Of a stretch of DNA of 64,000 bases, positions 1 through 8,369 are shown in pieces. The notes below the pieces were generated by a model. It was not told the DNA's origin. It did no database searches and was given only the letters and a program-made list of their open reading frames with translations. Source of the stretch: Granulibacter bethesdensis CGDNIH1 (GTDB lineage: Bacteria; Pseudomonadota; Alphaproteobacteria; Acetobacterales; Acetobacteraceae); assembly GCF_000014285.2 (NCBI RefSeq), contig NC_008343.2:1576501-1640500 (forward strand), in the 5' to 3' direction. How positions within the stretch are numbered: the first letter of the stretch is position 1; every line of letters starts with the position of its first letter. The translations under genes and the position numbers were made by a program.

Positions 1-19
1 CGCAGTTGAAGAGCTTCAT
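1..19 (-). CDS. Possible start of a gene running off the left edge
   Basis: An ATG at position 19 on the minus strand opens a frame reading M-K-L-F-N-C before the window ends. It lies about 80 bases beyond the stop of the nicotinate phosphoribosyltransferase-like gene and points the same way. An MKLF-x-C opening resembles the zinc-ribbon N-terminus of putative zinc-binding metallopeptidases, but six residues cannot establish this. Confidence 0.2.
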
Positions 20-100
20 GGCATGATCCGATCCGGCAATTTGCAGGCTTTAACGCCAGCCGGCATCAGGGTTTCCACGCCGCGCCCCCTGCAGATGAGA

Positions 101-1240
101 TCAGCGATCCTTGCGGAACAGAAACTCTCGTCCAACCTTCACCCGGTTCTTTCCATCATAGGCAATGATGTCCGCTGTCGCATATGTTTCGCTCCAGCGT
201 TCGGGGATAAAGCTGCCCGTGCCGACCACATCGATCGGCGCATGCGCATCCGCCATGACCCGGCATTTTTCAGCGCTGAAGCCGGAGGACGCCACAATCC
301 CCACTTTGGGGAAACCGGCCTCGTCCAGCGTATCGCGCATATGCCAGATGGATGCTGCCGAAACACCGGTGCCGACCAGATAACGCAGCTCGTCCTCCGA
401 CCGGTAGCGACGGATTGCCTCCGGCGCGTGCTTTTCAAGGACGGCGTAACTCGCGGAGGGGCTTAAACCCTCCATGAAACGTCCACCATGGGTATCCAGG
501 CGCACGGCAAGACTGCCGGACGCAGCCCTTTCCGGAAAACGACCGCAGACGGTCAGCGTGTCTGTCAGTTCCAGACCGAAATAATCGGCCAGAATAGTCA
601 TTTTCTCCTCGGGAAATGTTTCGGCGAACATTTCGCAGGCACGCAGGGTCGAGCCTGCGTAGCCTATCAATGCATGCGGCATAGTGCCGAAACCGGAAGA
701 AGCCCCGAACCAGTGGGCGGTGGCATCATTGGCATTGCCGATAAAGCCTTTTGCCCCCTCCCGCCGGGCTGCCGCACTGCCAACGGAAGCGGCATAGGCC
801 ATGATGTCCTCCATTTCCGCCCCCGCACAATGGCGGGCTTCCATGGCCAAAAACGCAGATTCCGGCAGGGCAAGGCACATCTGGCTGGCATTCAGCGCCG
901 CAACACAGGCCGGGCCGAGTTTCTGAAGCAGAATTGTCTCCAGATCGACCAATGCCCTGAAACTGCCGGATATATACAGCAGTGGCTCCCCGGCCCCGAC
1001 CCAGTCCCCCTCCTTGTGTAGGGCCTCTATCATGACCTGCTCGCCACGCCGCTGCATCACATCATGCAGCCACTCCGTCGCCAGCCTGGTGGCTGACAGA
1101 ACCGGACGCCGCAGGAATACCGCATAAGTGACCGGCACATCTCCAAACCGGGAAACGATGGCCCGCGTACGGTTGAAATACGCATCGGTGCGGCTCGCTA
1201 TATCCTCATCGCTGTCGCGTGCCTCATGAGTGCCACCCAT
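101..1240 (-). CDS. Nicotinate phosphoribosyltransferase-like protein
   Basis: This is a 379-residue protein of the nicotinate phosphoribosyltransferase superfamily. Members join nicotinate and PRPP to give nicotinate mononucleotide in NAD salvage. Supporting segments are the N-terminal SRTDAYF stretch, the central GFGTMPHALIGYAGS segment, and the C-terminal GIVASSGFS and VVGTGSFIPE segments typical of the phosphoribosyl-binding barrel. The length fits the shorter form of the family. The ATG at 1240 is only 18 bases past the stop of the upstream DAHP synthase gene on the same strand, so the two are probably co-transcribed. A related phosphoribosyltransferase specificity cannot be excluded. 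Confidence 0.8.
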   Translation of the reverse strand: MGGTHEARDSDEDIASRTDAYFNRTRAIVSRFGDVPVTYAVFLRRPVLSATRLATEWLHDVMQRRGEQVMIEALHKEGDWVGAGEPLLYISGSFRALVDLETILLQKLGPACVAALNASQMCLALPESAFLAMEARHCAGAEMEDIMAYAASVGSAAARREGAKGFIGNANDATAHWFGASSGFGTMPHALIGYAGSTLRACEMFAETFPEEKMTILADYFGLELTDTLTVCGRFPERAASGSLAVRLDTHGGRFMEGLSPSASYAVLEKHAPEAIRRYRSEDELRYLVGTGVSAASIWHMRDTLDEAGFPKVGIVASSGFSAEKCRVMADAHAPIDVVGTGSFIPERWSETYATADIIAYDGKNRVKVGREFLFRKDR

Positions 1241-1258
1241 CTGTCGCTCTTTGCGTTG

Positions 1259-2665
1259 TTACGGGATGGATTTGCTGACATGGTGCAGACGCTGCTTCAA
1301 CTCACTCGCCAGCAGGAACGCCAATTCCAGCGACTGTTCGGCATTCAGGCGCGGATCACAGAAAGTTTCATAGGCGCGGCCAAGATCGGTCTCGGTCAGG
1401 CGATGAGCACCACCGATACATTCGGTCACATCGCGGCCCGTCATCTCCACATGGATACCGCCCGCCCAGGTTCCTTCCTGCGCATGCGCGTCGAAGAAGC
1501 CACGCACCTCGCCAAGGATACTGTCGAAATTGCGGGTCTTGACCTTGCTGGTGGTCGAGATCGTGTTGCCATGCATCGGGTCGCACACCCACACTACCGG
1601 CACGCCCGAGCGCTTGACCGCCCGCAGCAAGGGCGGCAGGCGATCCCGCACCTTATCCGCGCCCATGCGGCTGATCAGGGTGATGCGGCCCGGCTCGGCG
1701 CGCGGGTTCAGCAATTCGCACAGGCGCACCACCTCATCAGGATCGGCATTCGGGCCGAGCTTGATGCCGATGGGATTATGGATGCCGCGCATGAACTCCA
1801 CATGCGCCCCGTCGGGCTGGCGGGTCCGCTCGCCGATCCAGATGAAATGCGCGGAGCAGCCGTAATACTCGCCCGTGGTGGAATCGATCCGGGTGAAGGC
1901 TTCCTCATAAGGCAGCAGCAGCGCCTCATGCCCGGTGTAGAATTCGGTTTCCCGCACCTGCGCAGTGTCTTTCAACCCACAAGCGCCCATGAAGCGCAGC
2001 GTTTCATCAATGCGGCTCGCCATATCCCGATACTGGCTGGCCAGCGGGGAACGCTCCACGAAGCCGAGATTCCAGCGATGGACCTCATGCAGATCGGCAT
2101 AGCCGCCGGAAGCGAAGGCCCGCAGCAGGTTCATCCGGCCGGCAGACTGGAAATAGGCGGTCTCCATCCGTGCCGGGTCCGGCACGCGATCCTCCGCCGT
2201 GAAAGCCGGGCCATTGATGATATCACCGCGATAGCTGGGCAGGGTCTCCCCATTCACCGTTTCAGTATCGCTGGAGCGCGGCTTGGCGAACTGACCGGCC
2301 ATCCGGCCGACCTTCACCACCGGCAGGCCGGCGCCGAATGTCAGCACCACCGCCATCTGCAACAGCACCCGGAATGTGTCACGGATGATATTGGCGGTGA
2401 AGTCGCCGAAACTCTCCGCGCAGTCGCCGCCCTGCAATACAAAAGCCCGCCCCTGTGCCGCTTCGGCAAGCTGGGCCTTCAGACGGCGCGCCTCACCCGC
2501 AAAAACCAGCGGCGGATAACGATGCAGACGCTGCTCGACCTCACTCAACGCAGCCGGGTCCGGATAGACAGGCACCTGCAAAATCGGGCGCTCACGCCAG
2601 GTTTGCGGTGTCCAGGCCTTGGCAGCACCCGGGGCAGAGGGTCCGGCGGTCATGATCGTATCCAT
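1259..2665 (-). CDS. Class II (plant-type) DAHP synthase
   Basis: This 468-residue enzyme condenses phosphoenolpyruvate and erythrose 4-phosphate to DAHP, the first step of the shikimate pathway. Class II features visible are the N-terminal [14 protein letters not shown] segment, [25 protein letters not shown], the WNLGFVERS segment and the C-terminal [17 protein letters not shown] block that supplies metal-binding residues. The class II form is unrelated in sequence to E. coli AroF/G/H. The frame stays open upstream to 2761, but the ATG at 2665 (M-D-T-I-M) is preferred because family similarity begins shortly after it and a GGAACGAG stretch precedes it. It is followed 18 bases later by the phosphoribosyltransferase-like gene. 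Confidence 0.93.
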   Translation of the reverse strand: MDTIMTAGPSAPGAAKAWTPQTWRERPILQVPVYPDPAALSEVEQRLHRYPPLVFAGEARRLKAQLAEAAQGRAFVLQGGDCAESFGDFTANIIRDTFRVLLQMAVVLTFGAGLPVVKVGRMAGQFAKPRSSDTETVNGETLPSYRGDIINGPAFTAEDRVPDPARMETAYFQSAGRMNLLRAFASGGYADLHEVHRWNLGFVERSPLASQYRDMASRIDETLRFMGACGLKDTAQVRETEFYTGHEALLLPYEEAFTRIDSTTGEYYGCSAHFIWIGERTRQPDGAHVEFMRGIHNPIGIKLGPNADPDEVVRLCELLNPRAEPGRITLISRMGADKVRDRLPPLLRAVKRSGVPVVWVCDPMHGNTISTTSKVKTRNFDSILGEVRGFFDAHAQEGTWAGGIHVEMTGRDVTECIGGAHRLTETDLGRAYETFCDPRLNAEQSLELAFLLASELKQRLHHVSKSIP

Positions 2666-2918
2666 TGCGTATCTCGTTCCGGCAAATTCCGTTCTGTCCA
2701 ACCGGAGACGGCATTTCTCTATCGCGCCGGCCGGACAATCCTTCCAAGCTACCCTGCACACGGCGCCCCGTCCAATTGTTGCCGTTTCACGTCAGGGGTG
2801 TGCCTCCGGCAACGCTGCATGACGGGCGGTCCTCTGAATTCACAATAGGAAGCGGTATCCTTAACGTGACAGCTTTACGATCCCCGAATCGCATCCTCCA
2901 CCAAGGACAGCCTTCTTC

Positions 2919-3410
2919 ATGAGTGGTCAGCCTGTCAGTTCCCGCCTGCCATCAACCCGCTTCTCTTCCTCCCGATGGGCGACAAGACTGTTCGATTTTT
3001 TCGAGGACGGGGTGATGCTGATCCTGACCATCGTCATCGTCCTGCTGGCCGCGCTGTCGCTCTGGAGACTGGTGGCATCGCTGGTGGTGATGCTGGCCGA
3101 GCATGGGCTGAACCCCTCCGACCCCCAGGTGCTGCAACGGATTTTCGGCATGATTTTTACCGTGCTGATCGCGCTGGAGTTCAAACATTCCCTGCTGCGG
3201 ATCGGAGATGGTCGGGACCGGCCCGCCATTCGCATCCGCTCCGTCATCCTGATTGGTATGCTCACCACGGTACGCAAGTTCATCATCATGGACATCAAGG
3301 ATACCGGCATGGTGGAGATGCTCTCCCTCTCTGCCGCAATCCTGTGTCTGGGGATCGTATACTGGCTGGTGCGCGATCCGGCTCCGCGTCTGCCGGGGGA
3401 GCCATCCTGA
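2919..3410 (+). CDS. PsiE-family membrane protein
   Basis: This is a 163-residue protein of the PsiE (phosphate-starvation-inducible) family. It has an N-terminal membrane helix near residues 30-55, a second around 70-85 and two more toward the C-terminus. Family-like features include FEDGVMLILTIVIVLL, LEFKHSLL and the conserved RKFIIMD stretch. The family's biochemical role is unknown. The ATG at 2919 is preceded by AAGGACA at a workable distance. A PsiF-family gene lies 9.6 kb away. A single TGACAG half-site occurs upstream, but I do not see a full Pho box. Confidence 0.8.
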   Translation: MSGQPVSSRLPSTRFSSSRWATRLFDFFEDGVMLILTIVIVLLAALSLWRLVASLVVMLAEHGLNPSDPQVLQRIFGMIFTVLIALEFKHSLLRIGDGRDRPAIRIRSVILIGMLTTVRKFIIMDIKDTGMVEMLSLSAAILCLGIVYWLVRDPAPRLPGEPS

Positions 3411-3498
3411 ATGTGATCACGTCCCTCCCTCGCCGCCATCTGATCCGGCTGCTATGCCGGAACCAGCCGAAAGCAGGCGGGTTTATACCGCTCCGGTA

Positions 3499-5889
3499 AT
3501 GAGACCGCACGGAGCCAGTCAGGAGATCGCATTTTTGCAGGCCGCCGAGCAGCCCACTGAAGTCATCGACCCAACCGGGCAACGACAGGAGCGTAACCGC
3601 CGCAAACTGCGCCGGGTGCTGTTGCCCACCATCGGCATTACCCTGGTTCTCGGATCCATGTTTGCCATAGGGTATCATTCCTATATTCTGGTGCGCACCA
3701 ATACGATCAAACTCTCCAACGAACTGCTCAACGCGACACAGAATTATATCGCTCAGGAAGTCACGACCTACCTTTCACCTGCACAGCTTGGTTCCCGACT
3801 GGTGCAGGATCTGCTTCAACATGGTGCGCTCGACAATAACGGCAAGCTGTTCAACTTCTACGCGGGCGGCATGCTGCGGCAGGTGCCACAAATTCAGGCT
3901 TTCTATCTCGCCAACTCGGATGGTGATTTTGCACTGGTACAGCGGGACGGCAATGGCGGAACGGAGATCGTGCTGGTGTCCGCCGGACCCGGCGGGGTCA
4001 GGCTCCGTTCCGTTATGCGTAATAATGCCAATGGTGAACTGATCTCCAGCGACCCCCCCAGCCCCGATCCCTATGATCCTCGCACCAGCAGCTATTATCA
4101 ACAGCCCGTCAGGACCAGGCAGCCATACTGGTCGCCGCCCTATATTTTCAAACCCACCGGACGTCCGGTCATTACGACGTCCACCGCCTATCATAATGCG
4201 GATACCCGCGATCACGTCATTGCCGTCAACATCTCGCTGGATCAGCTATCGTCCTTTCTCGATTCTCTGAAGATCGGTGAGCACGGTTATGCGGTGATTG
4301 CACAGAAAAACGGGCAGATTGTCGCGTCGCGTGATGTGCTGGGTCAGGCCGCGCTCGATCCCGTCAAGGCGCACATCGCCGCTGAGCCCAAAACCGGGCA
4401 GGACACTCCGCTCTCCCGTGCTTTCAATATCTTTCATGTCAGCGGATACGGACCAGGCAGCTTTACCCTTAAACGCGGTCAGGACAGCGAGGATTATGTT
4501 TTCATCGCCGCCAGGCTTCCTGCCGGAGCGCCCGACTGGGTACTGCTGATCGTATTGCCGACAAAGGATTTTGCAGCTTTCGGGACACGGGACAGCCGCA
4601 GCATGCTGCTCTACTCCGGCATGACGGTTGCGCTGGCCATGGTGCTGGCCGGTCTCCTGATCCGTCAGGGCAGACGGGTCGAGCACGTCATGGATGTTCT
4701 GACCGATCAGAACCAGCGTGCCGAGGACGAGCGCCGATCCCTGCAACAATTGATGAGTCATCCCGACATTTTCGACGGCAACGAGGAAGCGCCGATCCTG
4801 ACTGAACATCTCGCCTCGGTCAGTCAGGCACAGCGTGCCAGCATCTGGCATATCGGCAGAAACGGACGAACCCTCCATTGTGAAGATATCTATGACCGTC
4901 GCAGGGACAGCCATATGGGCGGCTTCTCCCTCGGCATGACGGAAGCAGGACCATTGCTGGAGGCCATCGAAGGCGGCGAAGCATTCACGATTCAGGATGC
5001 CGCTGCCGATCCCCGTACCGAGCGGCTTTACAGGCTGCATATGAGAAACAGCCAGACACGCTCGCTCTCGGTACAGCCTATCCCGGATCAGGACGGTTTT
5101 GTCGGTGCCATCATGCTGGAAGATGCCGGGCGGCTGGCGGAGTCCCGCCATATCGTCAGTATTCTCAGCGGTATCGTCGGCATCCGTCTGCGCAGCCAGA
5201 CCGAGGCAGCAATGATGCCGGACCTTTCCATGCCGCAGACCATCGCTACGCAGTCTGCCCCTCTACAACCGATGGCAACAGAGTCCAGCCTGCTTTCCCC
5301 CCATGATCAGCCTGGGTGGGATAGCCTGCAAAACGGCGTGTTTCCTTCCATCGTGGCGATGGTCATCACTTTCGATGTACAGCCGCTGGCCATGAGCAAT
5401 CAGGCCGATCAGGCAGCCATCATCCGCCTTGTCGGGGACATGGCCTCGGATTTTCAGGAGATAGCCCGCACACACGATATTTTTTCCCTCAAACTGGCCG
5501 GGCACCGGCTGTTCGCCGTCAGTGGATGCAGCAGCACGCCTGATCCTCAGGCAGCATTGCAGATGGGGGATGCCGCACTGGCGATCCGTGATGCGTGCAT
5601 CACGCGGCTGGCAGGAGAGGAGATCGATCCAAATTTCCATATCGGCATTGATGTCGGCCCGGCCATGGGGGCATGGCTGGGGAAAGACCCGGCCGTCTTC
5701 AACATATGGGGCCAGGCTTTGCAGGGAGCCGAGGCCATGACACAGGGCAATGCCCTGCCTGGCTCCATTCAGGTCACCGAAGCGGCCTACAAGCTGTTGC
5801 GCAGCCATTTCCTGTTCCGCAACCGGGGTGCGTTCTACACGCCGCAAACCGGTATCAGCCGTGCCTACAGCATGGCGGGGCGGCAATAA
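3499..5889 (+). CDS. Membrane Cache-GAF protein with degenerate adenylate/guanylate cyclase domain
   Basis: A roughly 796-residue sensor-like protein heads the first Mla-like operon. A membrane helix near residues 41-64 is followed by a ~300-residue Cache-like extracytoplasmic region, a second helix at ~367-388, a short coiled linker, a GAF-like domain (~430-560) and a C-terminal class III cyclase-like domain (~614-780). In the cyclase domain the first metal Asp (MVITFD) may remain. The second is His (LAGHRLF where GD is expected), and the WGD-x-V-N-x-A-A-R element reads WGQALQGAEAM, losing the base-binding and transition-state residues. It is therefore probably not catalytic. Alternative starts are ATG 3454 and TTG 3535; the TTG has the best Shine-Dalgarno (AGGAGA, 8-base spacer). 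The stop overlaps the next start (TAATG). Confidence 0.8.
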   Translation: MRPHGASQEIAFLQAAEQPTEVIDPTGQRQERNRRKLRRVLLPTIGITLVLGSMFAIGYHSYILVRTNTIKLSNELLNATQNYIAQEVTTYLSPAQLGSRLVQDLLQHGALDNNGKLFNFYAGGMLRQVPQIQAFYLANSDGDFALVQRDGNGGTEIVLVSAGPGGVRLRSVMRNNANGELISSDPPSPDPYDPRTSSYYQQPVRTRQPYWSPPYIFKPTGRPVITTSTAYHNADTRDHVIAVNISLDQLSSFLDSLKIGEHGYAVIAQKNGQIVASRDVLGQAALDPVKAHIAAEPKTGQDTPLSRAFNIFHVSGYGPGSFTLKRGQDSEDYVFIAARLPAGAPDWVLLIVLPTKDFAAFGTRDSRSMLLYSGMTVALAMVLAGLLIRQGRRVEHVMDVLTDQNQRAEDERRSLQQLMSHPDIFDGNEEAPILTEHLASVSQAQRASIWHIGRNGRTLHCEDIYDRRRDSHMGGFSLGMTEAGPLLEAIEGGEAFTIQDAAADPRTERLYRLHMRNSQTRSLSVQPIPDQDGFVGAIMLEDAGRLAESRHIVSILSGIVGIRLRSQTEAAMMPDLSMPQTIATQSAPLQPMATESSLLSPHDQPGWDSLQNGVFPSIVAMVITFDVQPLAMSNQADQAAIIRLVGDMASDFQEIARTHDIFSLKLAGHRLFAVSGCSSTPDPQAALQMGDAALAIRDACITRLAGEEIDPNFHIGIDVGPAMGAWLGKDPAVFNIWGQALQGAEAMTQGNALPGSIQVTEAAYKLLRSHFLFRNRGAFYTPQTGISRAYSMAGRQ

Positions 5890-6710
5890 TGCAGACAGCC
5901 ACGATCCCGGCACAGAGTTTCGCACGGGTGCGGCTGTTTCTGCGCGTCATCGGACGCGGCACACGCAACATGCTGCGCTTCCTGCTGATCATGGTCGCTG
6001 CCAGCGCCGGCGTGGTGCTGGAGGTCGGGCGCCCGTCCTGCTGGCGGCGAACCACAAGGGCCGCGTTCGGTCAGACCCTGCATCAGGCCGCGGGGGGCGG
6101 CGTGATCAGTACCCTGTTCACGGCGACACTGGTCGGGATCGCTATGATTTCGCAGGCCATCTACTGGCTTGGCTTTGCCGGCATGGTGGAGAGTACCGGC
6201 ACGATCCTGGCAACCATTCTGCTGCGGGAACTGTCTCCGATTCTGGTCGGGATCATCCTGCTGGGCCGCAGCGGTATGCCAATGATCTCCGAGCTCGGCA
6301 TGCTCAGCGCCAACGGACATATCAGAACCCTGGAGGCCCAGGGAATTGATCCATTCATTCTGATCATCGTGCCGCGCACCATCGCTTTCACCGTCAGCGC
6401 CTTCACGTTGGGGATGGTGTTTGCGGTGACGGCCCTGTGTGTCGGTTTCGCCGCCGCCACCGAGGAAGGACTAATCACCCAGTCCCTGTGGGGGTTTCTG
6501 ACCAGTGTCACCGGATCGATGAGTGAACTGGATTATATCATCATCCCCTTGAAACTGATGGTGGTCGGCTTTCTGGTCGGGCTGTCGAGCTGTCTGACCG
6601 GCTTGTCGGCCCAGACCGATAACGATCTGCAGGCCCTGTTATCCCGCGGCTTTGCACGTGGTATCCTGACAGTCATGATCGTGAACATCCTGTTCACCGT
6701 CACGGTATAG
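5889..6710 (+). CDS. MlaE/YrbE-type ABC transporter permease
   Basis: This is a 273-residue integral membrane protein of the MlaE permease family, which forms the inner-membrane core of MCE lipid transporters. The family segment ELSPILVGIILLGRSG and the following SELGML...LEAQGIDP coupling region are well conserved, and four or five hydrophobic helices follow. Unlike the second MlaE homologue in this window it has no N-terminal STAS domain. The ATG overlaps the stop of the cyclase-like gene by one base, so translation is likely coupled. The ATPase-like partner starts 4 bases after its stop. Confidence 0.85.
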   Translation: MQTATIPAQSFARVRLFLRVIGRGTRNMLRFLLIMVAASAGVVLEVGRPSCWRRTTRAAFGQTLHQAAGGGVISTLFTATLVGIAMISQAIYWLGFAGMVESTGTILATILLRELSPILVGIILLGRSGMPMISELGMLSANGHIRTLEAQGIDPFILIIVPRTIAFTVSAFTLGMVFAVTALCVGFAAATEEGLITQSLWGFLTSVTGSMSELDYIIIPLKLMVVGFLVGLSSCLTGLSAQTDNDLQALLSRGFARGILTVMIVNILFTVTV

Positions 6711-6714
6711 CCCC

Positions 6715-7401
6715 ATGTCCCGTGGTCTCACCGTTCTGGAACTTCGTCAGGCTCAACCGGATTTCGCCCTGACCGGCCTGCCGCAACGCCGTATGGACAT
6801 GCGGCTGCAACAGGGCGAATGCACCTTGCTGACCACCCATGCCCAGATCACCGCCACTGCCTTCGCCAGCCTGTGCTGCGGTATACAGCACCCTTCCTCG
6901 GGAGCAGTACTGTTTCAGGGGCTCGACTGGACGCAGATCAACACGCTGGAACAATATGCCCTGCGCGGAAGGATCGGCCGCACCTATCAACGCGGCGCGT
7001 GGAATACCTTGAGCGGGACCGACCATAATATCCTGCTGCCCCGTTTGCATCACACCAGACAGAAGATACCCGATCTGATTGATGAAGCGGTCAAACTCTG
7101 TCTTGAATTTGGCCTTCCCGGCCTGCCAACCGTGCCCCCTGCCCATCTGTCAGAGACTGATATGGCTCGCGCAGGCTATGTCCGCGCCTTCATGGGACAG
7201 CCTGCCCTGCTGCTGCTGGATCCTCCCCCGGCTTCCGAGATCATGCCCCCGCTGCTGGCCGCCCTGACACGTGCGCTGGATCGGGGGGCCGCCGCCATCT
7301 GCTTCAACACCGGACGCCATAACTGGCGTCCCTTCGCCGATGCGTTTTCACACCGGTTTTTATTGAACGATAACGGCCTCATCCCGCTACGGGTATCATG
7401 A
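6715..7401 (+). CDS. Degenerate MlaF-like ABC ATPase (pseudo-ATPase)
   Basis: This 228-residue protein sits where MlaF belongs and keeps the ABC ATPase length and spacing, but most catalytic motifs are gone. The P-loop between GE and the P-S-S-G-A-V strand reads TTHAQITATA where G-x-x-G-x-G-K-S/T is expected, with Ala at the Lys position. The signature reads LSETD instead of LSGGQ, Walker B is LLLLDPP with Pro at the catalytic Glu, and the H-loop His is replaced (ICFNTG). The Q-loop Gln (TYQ) survives. The frame is intact and coupled on both sides, so it is probably an expressed non-hydrolytic subunit rather than a decayed gene. It has no clear ribosome-binding site of its own. Confidence 0.8.
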   Translation: MSRGLTVLELRQAQPDFALTGLPQRRMDMRLQQGECTLLTTHAQITATAFASLCCGIQHPSSGAVLFQGLDWTQINTLEQYALRGRIGRTYQRGAWNTLSGTDHNILLPRLHHTRQKIPDLIDEAVKLCLEFGLPGLPTVPPAHLSETDMARAGYVRAFMGQPALLLLDPPPASEIMPPLLAALTRALDRGAAAICFNTGRHNWRPFADAFSHRFLLNDNGLIPLRVS

Positions 7402-8369
7402 TGCAGCACTCCGATCCTTCCACGCCTCCCGGTACGACCATCCGCCCGCTCTATGGACGGCGATATACCGATGAATGGGTCGGGTTTCTGGTGCTGGCCT
7501 GCATTGCCGTGTTTGCCGGGGCGGTGATTGAGGCCGGGTTTCTGCGCGACTGGCTGAAACCTCCCGGAGAACTCCGCATCCTGCTGCCACAGACAGGAGT
7601 GGGCGGCCTCTCCCCCGGTGCGGATGTGGAGGTCATGGGGATTCACGCCGGCATGATCCGCCGCATGAAGCTGAATGCCGATGGCGAGATGTACGCACTG
7701 GCCGAAATAGACCCGCAGGCGGAACCCTTTATCCGCCAGGACAGCAAGGCCACAATCAAACTGCGCTATGCGGTGGCGGGGGCTGCTTTCGTGTCGCTGA
7801 CACGCGGCACCGGCCAACCTTTGGACTGGAATTATGCCGTGCTGTCCGCCACCACCGACCAGAACCCGATGGAGATGCTATCCAGCACCATCACCGACAT
7901 CCGCAAACAGGCGCTTCCGCTCCTGCATAATGCCCAGATGATTACGGAAAACCTCAATGCCATTCTAAAAAATATCCGCGACGGGAAAGGCAGTGCGGGC
8001 AGGCTTCTGACCGATGATACGCTGGTGAAAGAGGCGGAAAGCAGCCTTGCCTCCCTTCAACAGGCCATGGCGCGGCTTGATCCAATTGTCGAACACGCGG
8101 ACGGGCTGCTTGCCTCCACCAATGTTGTTCTCAACAACATGCGGTCTGCGACCGGCAATCTTTCAAAAGCATCGAAGGATTTGCCCGGTGTCATGCAGAA
8201 CGTATCGGGCATCACAAAGGATATTCCCCCGCTGGTATTGCAGGCGCGGGCTACGGCGCGTGATCTTCAGAAGCTGATCGAGCAGGTGCGCAGCCTGTGG
8301 ATTCTGGGGGGCAGCAGCACACCACCAGCCGATATGAGACGGCTGCCTCCCTCGGCTGTACAGCCATGA
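7398..8369 (+). CDS. MCE-domain (MlaD-like) substrate-binding protein
   Basis: This is a 323-residue protein with one N-terminal membrane anchor (residues ~30-50, VGFLVLACIAVFAGAVIEAGF). One MCE domain follows: RILLPQTGVGGLSPGADVEVMGI continuing to IKLRYAVAGAAFVSL. A long alpha-helical, coiled-coil-prone tail with repeated N-N-M and S-L-x-x-L patterns completes it. MCE proteins form periplasmic hexamers that carry lipids between membranes. The ATG at 7398 overlaps the stop of the ATPase-like gene by 4 bases (ATGA), and its own stop overlaps the next start the same way. Unlike the operon's ATPase-like and cyclase-like parts it looks normal. Confidence 0.87.
   Translation: MMQHSDPSTPPGTTIRPLYGRRYTDEWVGFLVLACIAVFAGAVIEAGFLRDWLKPPGELRILLPQTGVGGLSPGADVEVMGIHAGMIRRMKLNADGEMYALAEIDPQAEPFIRQDSKATIKLRYAVAGAAFVSLTRGTGQPLDWNYAVLSATTDQNPMEMLSSTITDIRKQALPLLHNAQMITENLNAILKNIRDGKGSAGRLLTDDTLVKEAESSLASLQQAMARLDPIVEHADGLLASTNVVLNNMRSATGNLSKASKDLPGVMQNVSGITKDIPPLVLQARATARDLQKLIEQVRSLWILGGSSTPPADMRRLPPSAVQP

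Noticed and set aside
1226-2848. 540-residue open frame on the plus strand
   Set aside because: Shadow of the class II DAHP synthase gene on the other strand; Arg/His-rich translation without any family features.
2866-2885. TGACAG upstream of the PsiE gene as a Pho box
   Set aside because: Only one half-site matches; the second half at 11-base spacing is poor.
6715-7401. Sequencing error or pseudogene as explanation for the lost ATPase motifs
   Set aside because: The frame is uninterrupted, spacing between motif positions is kept and start/stop overlaps with neighbours are intact; substitutions, not indels, remove the motifs.
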